Source of the DNA: Gammaproteobacteria bacterium
GTDB lineage: Bacteria > Pseudomonadota > Gammaproteobacteria > JAPPPA01
NCBI GenBank assembly: GCA_030425645.1
Contig: JAUHZK010000007.1
Span: 1-64,000 of the forward strand
Direction of reading: 5' to 3'
Length of the DNA: 64,000 nucleotides
The notes under the pieces were generated by a model that was not told where the DNA came from, searched no databases, and saw nothing but the letters and a program-made list of their open reading frames with translations. The position numbers and the translations under genes are program-made. Positions 16,856-24,235 of this stretch are shown here, piece after piece; the first letter of the stretch is position 1; the number at the start of each line of letters is the position of its first letter.

Positions 16856-17117
16856 GGTGGAACCCTAACTAAATCTTGTGCACTGCACCATGCAACTGCC
16901 GTGCCAACTTAATTTCCTCAGTCAGATCAAGTGCTGATCAGATGGCGCGCAAAGCCAATACAGAAAACGTATTTAGCGTTTTACTGGGAATACAAAAAGC
17001 TTGGCCGCACAGCCAGCCTCTAACAAGAGGCTTGCCAATGCAGGCAAGCCCCCTTGGCGGGAAACTAAGACAAACAAAAAAGGCCGGATAAACATCGGCC
17101 AGCGATTGGAGACAAAG
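16856..17117 (+). promoter_or_regulatory. almA-like upstream region with overlapping leader hairpins
   Basis: The 262 bp between the ANTAR gene and the monooxygenase gene must hold two divergent promoters. On the plus strand a hairpin GCCTCT-AACA-AGAGGC (17016-17031) overlaps a second, GGCTTGCC-AATGCA-GGCAAGCC (17029-17050), so they compete. A third dyad GGCCG/CGGCC (about 17082-17100) reads on the minus strand as a stem followed by TTTTTT, a possible terminator of an antisense transcript. Confidence 0.45.
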
Positions 17118-18620
17118 ATGAGTCAACAGCATTACGACGTGCTAATTATTGGCGCCGGCCTGTCAGGTATTGGTATGGCTTGCCATATCAGCAAAAAACT
17201 ACCGAATAAGTCCTATGCCATTCTGGAACGTCGCCAAGACATCGGCGGCACTTGGGATTTGTTTAAATACCCCGGTATTCGCTCAGACTCAGACATGTTT
17301 ACCTTTGGCTTTAAATTCCGCCCCTGGATGGAGCCCAAGGTGCTGGCTGACGGCCCGTCAATTAAGTCCTATATGAAAGACACCGCGCATGAATATGGGG
17401 TAATGGACAAGGTTCATTTCGGTGTCACCATTACCAAGGCTTGCTGGAGCAGCGAAACCAGTACCTGGACGCTAACAGCGCATAACGAACAAACCAAAGC
17501 CGCCTTGGAGTTTAGCTGCAACTTTTTAGTGCCATGCACCGGCTATTACAACTACGACACCGGTTATATGCCCGACTTCGCTGGTGTTGACCAATTCAAG
17601 GGCAAACTATTTCACCCTCAACACTGGCCTGAAGACCTCGACTACAGCGGTAAAAATGTTGTTGTCATCGGCAGTGGCGCGACCGCCGTTACCGTAGTAC
17701 CGGCCATGACTGACAAAGCCAAGCACGTCACCATGCTGCAACGCTCACCGACCTATATTGCCTCGGTACCAGCACAAGACCCATCAGCCATTTGGCTGAA
17801 GAAAGTACTGCCAGACAGCTGGGCCTTTAACATTATTCGTTGGCGCAATATTCGCATTCAACTGGGCTTGTTTTACGGTTCAAAACGCTTTCCTAATTTC
17901 TTCCGTAAGTTCTTCTTGGCTGGTGTGAAACGCCAAGTTGATCCGGAACAAATGAAGCACTTCACCCCTAGCTACCAACCTTGGGATGAGCGACTTTGTG
18001 CGGTACCTAATGGCGACTTATTCAAGCGCCTTAAAGAAGGCAAATGTTCGATCGTTACCGACCATATTGAAACCTTCACAGAAACCGGCATTAAGCTTAA
18101 ATCTGGCCAAGAGCTGCCGGCAGACATTGTGGTCAGCGCCACCGGCCTAGACCTACGCCTACTGGGCGGCATTGATATTGAAGTCGACGGCCACGTACGC
18201 CAACAAAACAAAGTACTAACCTACAAAGCCGTATTGGTGCAGGACGCTCCCAACTTTGCCGCTATTTTTGGTTACACCAACGCCCCGTGGACCATGAAAG
18301 CCGATCTCGCAGCCAGCTATATCTGCCGCCTCATCGAGCATATGGACAGCAAGGGTTACCAGTCGGTAGTGCCGCGTGACTTTGAAGGCAACGCCGTCGA
18401 AGACCAATCCGCACTCGACGGCTTAAACTCAGGCTATGTACGCCGCGGCGCGCCCATGCTGCCGCGCCAAGGTAAGAAAACCCCTTGGCGAGTGCTAAAC
18501 CACTACAAAAAAGATCAAAAGATGCTCTTAAAAGACCCGATCGAAGATGGCATCTTGGTCTTTGATAACCCCGAGATACCGGCCGAAATGCTAGAAAAAT
18601 TAGCTGCCGAAACGGCCTAG
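17118..18620 (+). CDS. almA: AlmA-like flavin monooxygenase (long-chain alkane/ketone type)
   Basis: A 501-residue FAD/NADPH monooxygenase. It has an FAD Rossmann motif GAGLSG at 12-17, the Baeyer-Villiger/FMO fingerprint FKGKLFHPQHWP near 160, and an NADPH motif GSGATA near 187. Runs such as ILERRQDIGGTWDLFKYPGIRSDSD, QRSPTYIAS and KHFTPSYQPWDERLC match my memory of Acinetobacter AlmA, linked to oxidation of very long n-alkanes. Enzymes of this type may insert oxygen in ketones instead, so the substrate is open. ATG 17118 follows GGAGACAA. A bidirectional terminator ends the gene. Confidence 0.78.
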   Translation: MSQQHYDVLIIGAGLSGIGMACHISKKLPNKSYAILERRQDIGGTWDLFKYPGIRSDSDMFTFGFKFRPWMEPKVLADGPSIKSYMKDTAHEYGVMDKVHFGVTITKACWSSETSTWTLTAHNEQTKAALEFSCNFLVPCTGYYNYDTGYMPDFAGVDQFKGKLFHPQHWPEDLDYSGKNVVVIGSGATAVTVVPAMTDKAKHVTMLQRSPTYIASVPAQDPSAIWLKKVLPDSWAFNIIRWRNIRIQLGLFYGSKRFPNFFRKFFLAGVKRQVDPEQMKHFTPSYQPWDERLCAVPNGDLFKRLKEGKCSIVTDHIETFTETGIKLKSGQELPADIVVSATGLDLRLLGGIDIEVDGHVRQQNKVLTYKAVLVQDAPNFAAIFGYTNAPWTMKADLAASYICRLIEHMDSKGYQSVVPRDFEGNAVEDQSALDGLNSGYVRRGAPMLPRQGKKTPWRVLNHYKKDQKMLLKDPIEDGILVFDNPEIPAEMLEKLAAETA

Positions 18621-18643
18621 CCCTAAAACAAAAACAAAAAAAG

Positions 18644-18667
18644 CGGCCAACTGGCCGTTTTTTTTTT
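18644..18667. terminator. Bidirectional intrinsic terminator after the almA-like gene
   Basis: The stem CGGCCA/TGGCCG with a 2-nt loop is followed by a run of T on the plus strand and preceded by a run of A (T on the minus strand). It serves both the monooxygenase and the convergent permease gene. Confidence 0.85.
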
Positions 18668-18691
18668 GGGGCTTTATACACCACTGGCCGG

Positions 18692-20059
18692 CTAGTCTTC
18701 TGCCGTTTCTGTATTCCAGCCCGTCAGCAGTAAGGTAGCACCGACGGCAATGGCAAGACCCACCCAAGGGCTAAAGACGGCAAGGCCCATGGCGATTAGC
18801 AGTACCGTGCCACGCTCGGTATTATCACGAGGCATCGCCATCGCCACATAAGAGCAAGCAAAGCCGGTTAACACTAGCGTTAAGGATAAGGCGATGCCCA
18901 TTAACGGCTTTAAGCCGGTTAATAATGGCAATGCCAAAAATAGGACCGGCAGCCCCATTAGGTAATAGCTCTGGATACCCGAATGCAGGTTCTCAACGGC
19001 ACCTTTGCCCTGCTTCCAGCGTTCCGCGATGACCACGTGCACACCCGTCCATAAGGTGCCCTGCGTGGGGAAAAATGGCGCCGTGATCGCCATCACCACA
19101 TTTCGAATCGCTATCGATAGGTGACTGCGATTCGTGTTGATTTCTATCGGCTGGTCCGGGCGTTTCTCCTGCGCCTCGGCTAACACGGCATTGCCGGTAA
19201 CCAAGTCACCAAACAACAGTACGTAGCCAATTAACGCCACCGGCGCACCTTTAATAAACATATCCGCATCGGGCCAACCAATCGCGAATGGTGAGACTTT
19301 GTCCCATAACTCACCCAGCGGCGGTATCAACCAGCCCCATTGAATTTCGTAGTTCACCTCACCAACCAGCGGGCCAACAATCGCCGCCGCTAAAAAGCCT
19401 GGCAATAAACCCAAGGCTGCCAGCATGGCGATGAACTTGTGATTTTCACGCATCCGAATTAACGGTGCCGAAAACATCAGTATCAGACAAATCGCACAGG
19501 CCAGCGTTGTCGCCACCGGGGCTTGCAGCAAAAATTTTTCCGCGTCATCAACAAACACCCGTTTCAAGGCGGCAATACCGGCCCCCAGAATTAAGCCAGC
19601 TTTAAACGCCGTCGGCAGCCAACGCATCAAGCGCCCGCCGAGTCCAGTAATGCCAAAGAACACCAACAAGGCAACAAAATCCAACGTGATTGCGGTCATG
19701 GCCTGAAAGCGCTGTGTCGGGTCGGCCCAAGTGACGGCCACAAACCCTAAGGCCAGCGGCAAAGCCGGCGTAATCCAGCCCGGCGCATAGGGTTCGCCAA
19801 ACACAATCGAAGCCGAAGCAATTAATGTCGTATGGATTAACGACATTGCCACCGCCTGCTCAAAGCTCAGGCCAAACATGCCAACAAAAATCGGCACCAA
19901 AGCTAGGCCGGTCGCGGCAGCGACAAACAGGCCTTGTAAAAACTCAGGCCATAACAGGCGAGTATGTAAAAAAGGAACACGGGCCGTAAATTTGGCTTTT
20001 CCGGGGCCCCAATGCCAACCCGGAGCCGGATCGCTGCGGTGCTGAGCTTGCTCAGTCAT
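18692..20059 (-). CDS. Polytopic membrane transporter, NAT/UraA-like fold
   Basis: A 455-residue inner membrane protein with about 11-13 hydrophobic segments. Motifs such as LVPIFVGMFGLSFEQAVAMSLIHT, GWITPALPLALGFVAVTW and LPTAFKAGLILGAGIAALKRVF, with a conserved second-half segment IRNVVMAITAPFFPTQGTLWTG, suggest the fold shared by NCS2 xanthine/uracil permeases and SulP carriers. The substrate cannot be read. ATG 20059 follows GGGAG at good spacing; GTG 20062 is equally possible. It is convergent with the AlmA-like gene and apparently monocistronic. Confidence 0.6.
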   Translation of the reverse strand: MTEQAQHRSDPAPGWHWGPGKAKFTARVPFLHTRLLWPEFLQGLFVAAATGLALVPIFVGMFGLSFEQAVAMSLIHTTLIASASIVFGEPYAPGWITPALPLALGFVAVTWADPTQRFQAMTAITLDFVALLVFFGITGLGGRLMRWLPTAFKAGLILGAGIAALKRVFVDDAEKFLLQAPVATTLACAICLILMFSAPLIRMRENHKFIAMLAALGLLPGFLAAAIVGPLVGEVNYEIQWGWLIPPLGELWDKVSPFAIGWPDADMFIKGAPVALIGYVLLFGDLVTGNAVLAEAQEKRPDQPIEINTNRSHLSIAIRNVVMAITAPFFPTQGTLWTGVHVVIAERWKQGKGAVENLHSGIQSYYLMGLPVLFLALPLLTGLKPLMGIALSLTLVLTGFACSYVAMAMPRDNTERGTVLLIAMGLAVFSPWVGLAIAVGATLLLTGWNTETAED

Positions 20060-20179
20060 CACTTATCTCCCAACGCATAAGGCCGCTAAGCTGCCTTGTA
20101 GCTCTTAATGTTATTACCGCCTAATTAGATAAGGCGTGATTCGAGAGTAAGATTTATAACGCTGATGTGCAAATCGGCA

Positions 20180-21307
20180 CTAAGGATAACTAAAGCCAAA
20201 GACAGATAAATTCAAATGGTAGCGGGTGCCCTTCAGCTCACCTTCTTTAAGCAACACACCTTGTGCAACCAAATCATTCAAATCACGCGTGGCCGTAGCG
20301 CGTGCTGCCTGCGTAATGGCGATATAGTTTTTCGTACTGAGACCACCTTCAAAGCCTTTCAGGCCCTGCGCAAAGATTCGCCCAACAACCTTTTCTTGGC
20401 GCGTATTTAGCCGCCCCTGATAATGTTGGTAAAACTTCGCCTTGGCCAAATGGAAACTCACTAAGGCCAATGTAAGCTGCTGTCCTTCTTGCGCTACTTG
20501 AGCAAAATATTCAAGCCAAGTCTGCACGGTCAATTCTCGGTTATTTGCTGCTAAAGCAGAATAGTAATCTGTGCGCTTATTTTGAATAGCCATCGACAAT
20601 GACGTTAACGATGGTGCTCCAATCGCCTGTGCCAAAGCTTTTTCCGCCAACGCACGCGCGATCCGCCCATTACCATCTTCAAACGGGTGAATCGCGACAA
20701 AATACAAATGTGCAAGTGCGGCTCTAGTTAGAGCCGGCATCGGTGATGTGCCTTGTGGAGCGGTCTTATTAAACCATCCGATAAAAGCAGCCATCTCAGT
20801 AGGCACGCGCTCTGAAGGCGGGCCTTCAAAATGAACTTTATAACGGCCATATGCGCCAGAAACCACTTGAATTGGCTCTAAGCTCTTTCGGTAATCACCA
20901 ATGGTATCGATACCCCATTGGTTAGCCATCAAGGCAATATGCCAATTGCACAGCATGTCTTTACTGAGCGGTGCTGAAAAGTTACGGAACAAATCCACCA
21001 TCACTTCCGCCACACCTGCTTCCGGCCCACTTACTCTTGGTCTTGAGGGTAACGGTTTTAACCCCAGCTGTTTTTGCAGTGACGACTGAACGCTATCCCG
21101 ATCGAGCAACTCACCCTCTATCTCCGATGTTTTAAGGGCTTCGTCCAGTAAAACACTCACCATCAACTGACGCTTCTGGTCGTCAGAAACATGCTGATAA
21201 CTACCCACGATCACCCCGGCATTCTTCATAAACGCAGCTTCCTGCGCCATTAGTAGATTGCTGTCGTAGATAAAGTTAGGCCACTGTTTTCTCTGCCAAT
21301 TCCACAT
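20180..21307 (-). CDS. Fic-family AMP-transferase with N-terminal inhibitory motif and C-terminal winged helix
   Basis: A 375-residue protein. Residues about 1-100 contain the inhibitory helix motif TSEIEG near 55, fitting [S/T]xxxE[G/N] of class II Fic enzymes, which blocks ATP binding. The Fic core (about 115-255) has the catalytic HPFEDGNGRIARAL near 210. The tail (about 305-375) looks like a winged helix (NYIAITQAARATATRDLNDLVAQGVLLKEGELKGTRYHL). Such enzymes attach AMP to hydroxyl side chains of target proteins. The start sits four bases downstream of a strong palindrome, suggesting autoregulation through the winged helix. No antitoxin gene is adjacent. Confidence 0.9.
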   Translation of the reverse strand: MWNWQRKQWPNFIYDSNLLMAQEAAFMKNAGVIVGSYQHVSDDQKRQLMVSVLLDEALKTSEIEGELLDRDSVQSSLQKQLGLKPLPSRPRVSGPEAGVAEVMVDLFRNFSAPLSKDMLCNWHIALMANQWGIDTIGDYRKSLEPIQVVSGAYGRYKVHFEGPPSERVPTEMAAFIGWFNKTAPQGTSPMPALTRAALAHLYFVAIHPFEDGNGRIARALAEKALAQAIGAPSLTSLSMAIQNKRTDYYSALAANNRELTVQTWLEYFAQVAQEGQQLTLALVSFHLAKAKFYQHYQGRLNTRQEKVVGRIFAQGLKGFEGGLSTKNYIAITQAARATATRDLNDLVAQGVLLKEGELKGTRYHLNLSVFGFSYP

Positions 21308-21310
21308 AAT

Positions 21311-21364
21311 GAGTTATAAAATGTTCATTTATAACTCAAATTATTGCAATTTATGAGCTATAAA
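21311..21364. promoter_or_regulatory. Triple half-site operator upstream of fic
   Basis: A perfect 10-bp inverted repeat GAGTTATAAA (21311-21320) and TTTATAACTC (21328-21337), 7 bp apart, lies just upstream of the fic start. A third copy, GAGCTATAAA (21355-21364, one mismatch), follows in direct orientation and overlaps the end of the hydroxylase gene. The dyad lies over the likely leader or promoter of fic. Confidence 0.72.
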
Positions 21365-22314
21365 ACACTATTTATTGCATCATTTACACTCTCGGACGAC
21401 TTTTGAGCATTAAAAATGCCACTACGACGATTCCACTCAGGCGGCATGAACAGGTGCTTTACACCCGCCCATAGGCCCTTAGCGGTGAACACGTCACGCC
21501 ACATGTCTAAGAACTCGTGGAAATTAAGGGTTAATACATTCTTAGAATCCACTTGTTCAACAATGCCGTATTCCACCGCTTCTACTTCTGGCTCATAGGT
21601 ACCAAATAAGCGGTCGAAAATGATCACAATACCGCCGTAGTTTTTGTCGATGTATTGCTCATTACGGCCGTGATGAACACGGTGAGCCGATGGTGTGTCA
21701 AAAATAAATTCGATCACCGGGTGCAGCTTGCCGACACTCTCAGTGTGAATAAAGAACTGGTAAGCCAAGTTGCAGGCATACAAAGCAAACACCACCGCCG
21801 GATTTACGCCCAGCACCACTAGCGGCATAAAGAACAACCACCAGCCAGTAATGCTATACAGCAGGCTTTGACGCATGGCGGTGGTCATATTCATTTCTTC
21901 ACTGCTGTGATGTACCACATGGGCGCTCCAGAACCAACGTACCCGGTGGCTGGTGCGGTGGAACCAGTAGTAACAAAACTCCACGCCCAAGAAGATCAAC
22001 GGCAACGTCCACGCATTTACGGGGATATCAAATAGACGGTTGGAGTAGAACCAGGCCACGGCTGCACCTGTAAACAAGGTGTGAGCGATCACCTCAAAGA
22101 CTTGGTAGCTACCACCCAAAGATAAGTTCGCCACAATCTCTTTGAAATCAAACTGGCTCCACATGCGGTGGTTTGGGCCACGGCGCTTACGCACATGTAG
22201 CTCCATCGCAAATCCCATCAGGAACAGCGGTGTGCAGCCAATTAAAATCACTTGCTTCCAATCAATGTCAGCACCAAATATTTCGGTTAGTACATTCAGT
22301 AGTTCGTTGAACAT
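21358..22314 (-). CDS. Sterol desaturase/fatty acid hydroxylase family membrane protein
   Basis: A 318-residue membrane di-iron hydroxylase related to, but larger than, the one at 11070. Histidine boxes: HRTSH near 122, HVVHH near 134 and HRVHH near 208. Four to five membrane segments are expected; the middle is YYWFHRTSHRVRWFWSAHVVHHSSEEMNMTTAMRQS, typical of the family. ATG 22314 follows CGAGAAG; the longer frame up to 22434 would run into the divergent AraC-type gene. The shared promoter region suggests that the AraC regulator controls it. Substrate unknown. Confidence 0.86.
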   Translation of the reverse strand: MFNELLNVLTEIFGADIDWKQVILIGCTPLFLMGFAMELHVRKRRGPNHRMWSQFDFKEIVANLSLGGSYQVFEVIAHTLFTGAAVAWFYSNRLFDIPVNAWTLPLIFLGVEFCYYWFHRTSHRVRWFWSAHVVHHSSEEMNMTTAMRQSLLYSITGWWLFFMPLVVLGVNPAVVFALYACNLAYQFFIHTESVGKLHPVIEFIFDTPSAHRVHHGRNEQYIDKNYGGIVIIFDRLFGTYEPEVEAVEYGIVEQVDSKNVLTLNFHEFLDMWRDVFTAKGLWAGVKHLFMPPEWNRRSGIFNAQKSSESVNDAINSVL

Positions 22315-22416
22315 GCCCGGCTTCTCGCCATCCGTTGTTTTTTGATGGCATGCATTTTGAGCATGCAGTGCAATTAAATATTGACAGTCCGGGACTGTTT
22401 TTTGACAATTCCAGAC
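22315..22416. promoter_or_regulatory. Divergent hydroxylase/AraC control region
   Basis: Contains a perfect 15-bp palindrome ACAGTCCGGGACTGT (22384-22398) and two direct copies of TTGACA-N4..., at 22381 and 22402, spaced 21 bp (two helical turns) and agreeing at 11 of 15 positions. Spaced direct repeats are usual for AraC proteins. A second dyad built on GCATGC lies at about 22348-22367. Confidence 0.6.
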
Positions 22417-23427
22417 ATGGCTACCCCGATACAAGGCGTTGTTCCCGTCACCTATGTGCAGCTGCTCTATGACTACCTGGGCGCGCAGGGTATTGATGCC
22501 GAAGACTTACTCGGCCCAGCGCCGGTAGCCGAACAAGGCATTGGCCGCTTTCCGGTGCAGCAATGGCAGTTATTGCTAGAGCGCTCTGCTCAGGCCCTAG
22601 ATGACCCCCTGCTTGGCTTGCATGTCGGTGAGACTATTTCGCCTAAACACCTCGGTGTCTTGGGTTATGTATTGTTGGCCTGCGGCACGCTCGGGGCTGC
22701 CCTGCAGCGGCTAGAGCGTTATCACCAACTGATCTACGACGTTAACCCCATGCAGCTTGAAATGAGCGGTGACCAACTGCAGCTGGTATGGGGCCAAGAG
22801 ATGGGACGCCCCGGCGCACTGGTAGATGAAACCGCCGTTGCCGCCCTTATACACTTCTGCCGCGATGTAACAGACCGCCCCGACTACGCGCCCATTAGCG
22901 TTAGCTTTATTAATGACCCACCCAGCGATATCGCTGCTTACCAAGCTTGGTTTGGCTGCGAGGTTTTATTTGGGCAAGCGGAAACCCGTGTTGCGGTGCG
23001 CGCACAAGCCTTACAAACGCCTCTGCGTAGCGCTGACCCTGCACTCATCGACATTCTGCAGAAACAAGCCGATGAGCTACTTCGCAGCTTGCCGCAAGCC
23101 GACAGCCATAACGTCAGTAACACGGTGCGGCAGCAGTTAACACAGCAAATGCGTGACGGCGAACCCAGTGCCGAGGCAACCGCAGCAGCCATGCATATTA
23201 CTAGTCGCACGCTGCACCGGCGGCTGGCCAACGAGGGCACCAACTTTCGGCTACTGTTACAGCAAACACGCCACCAGCTGGCGCAACAGTACCTGCAGGA
23301 TTCACGCTTACAGTTAGTCGAAGTCGCACAGCTGCTAGGCTATTCAGAACAAAGTGCGCTGAGCCGGGCATTTAAAGACTGGAGCGGCCAAACGCCGGCG
23401 CAATACCGCCGCCAAGCCACTCACTAA
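22417..23427 (+). CDS. AraC-family transcriptional regulator with arabinose-binding-like N-domain
   Basis: A 336-residue regulator of the OruR/VirS type. The N-terminal ~190 residues (QLLYDYLGAQGIDAEDLLG ... HLGVLGYVLLACGTLGAALQRLERYHQLIYD) form the PF12625-like ligand domain. The C-terminal ~100 residues form the AraC double helix-turn-helix (MHITSRTLHRRLANEGTNFRLLLQQTRHQLAQQYL; LVEVAQLLGYSEQSALSRAFKDWSGQTPAQYRR). ATG 22417 gives a clean start, but no strong ribosome site is visible. It is divergent from the hydroxylase and 21 bp upstream of the GST gene, so it may control both. The ligand is probably a lipid, as in relatives (inference). Confidence 0.88.
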   Translation: MATPIQGVVPVTYVQLLYDYLGAQGIDAEDLLGPAPVAEQGIGRFPVQQWQLLLERSAQALDDPLLGLHVGETISPKHLGVLGYVLLACGTLGAALQRLERYHQLIYDVNPMQLEMSGDQLQLVWGQEMGRPGALVDETAVAALIHFCRDVTDRPDYAPISVSFINDPPSDIAAYQAWFGCEVLFGQAETRVAVRAQALQTPLRSADPALIDILQKQADELLRSLPQADSHNVSNTVRQQLTQQMRDGEPSAEATAAAMHITSRTLHRRLANEGTNFRLLLQQTRHQLAQQYLQDSRLQLVEVAQLLGYSEQSALSRAFKDWSGQTPAQYRRQATH

Positions 23428-23448
23428 TCGCGGCTATAGGACATAGAT

Positions 23449-24228
23449 ATGACACAAGCCATTCCAGAACTATTCCAATTTCGCTACGCGATGTTCCCGG
23501 AAAAGGCACGCTGGGCATTAGATGCCAAGGGTATTAAGCACGGCCGTCGGTCAGTCATCCCCGGGCTCCACCCGCCAACCATGCTTAAGTTGGCCGGACA
23601 AATGAGCACCCCTGTGCTACGCCTAACAAATGGGGAGCTACTGAAAGATTCAACTGCGATTGTGGAATGGGCCGACCAGCAGAGCAAACAAACGCCACTG
23701 TATCCAACCGAACACGCTGAGCAGGTCAAAAAACTAGTGGCAGAGTTTGATGAACTTGGCCCACATGCACGGCGCGCCTATTTTTACGAATTATTAAAAT
23801 CACCGGCTTTTGCGGCTGATTTATTTAGCTACGGCCACCCGGAAAAAACCCGCAGCCGATACCGCCGAGGTTTTGCCGCCGTTAAGCTGATCATGCGCGT
23901 AGATATGAAAATAACCGCTAAGCAAGCGACCATTAGTGCAGAAAAAGTGCAGGCCGGCTTGGACAGAATCGCAGAACTGAGCGCGGCTAATGGCTATCTG
24001 GTTGGAGACGGTTTTACCGCCGCCGACCTCACCGCGGCGACGGTATTAAGTGTTTGCTGTTTTCCGAACGAATACCCTGTTCCTATCCCAAAGCCGCGCC
24101 CGGACAACTTGCAGCATTGGCTACAGCGCTGGGCCGAGCACCCAGCGATCACTTGGGTACAGCGCATCTATGCGCAACATCGGCCACGTTCTGTCGCCAG
24201 CTATGACAAAGCCAGCGGTGCTGATTAA
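23449..24228 (+). CDS. Glutathione S-transferase-like protein
   Basis: A 259-residue protein with an N-terminal thioredoxin-fold GST domain (ELFQFRYAMFPEKARWALDAKGIKHGRRSVIPGLHPPTML ... TPVLRLTNGELLKDSTAIVEWAD), including the cis-Pro region STPVLRL and the D-S-x-x-I glutathione-contact motif. An all-helical C-domain contains the capping motif GYLVGDGFTAADLTAAT. It follows the AraC regulator by 21 bp in the same direction. It may conjugate or isomerise a reactive product of the oxygenase pathways; that is inference. Confidence 0.83.
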   Translation: MTQAIPELFQFRYAMFPEKARWALDAKGIKHGRRSVIPGLHPPTMLKLAGQMSTPVLRLTNGELLKDSTAIVEWADQQSKQTPLYPTEHAEQVKKLVAEFDELGPHARRAYFYELLKSPAFAADLFSYGHPEKTRSRYRRGFAAVKLIMRVDMKITAKQATISAEKVQAGLDRIAELSAANGYLVGDGFTAADLTAATVLSVCCFPNEYPVPIPKPRPDNLQHWLQRWAEHPAITWVQRIYAQHRPRSVASYDKASGAD

Positions 24229-24235
24229 GCCCTAA

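Noticed and set aside
17082-17110. Hairpin before the AlmA-like gene as a plus-strand terminator
   Set aside because: No T-run follows it on the plus strand; it fits only as a minus-strand terminator.
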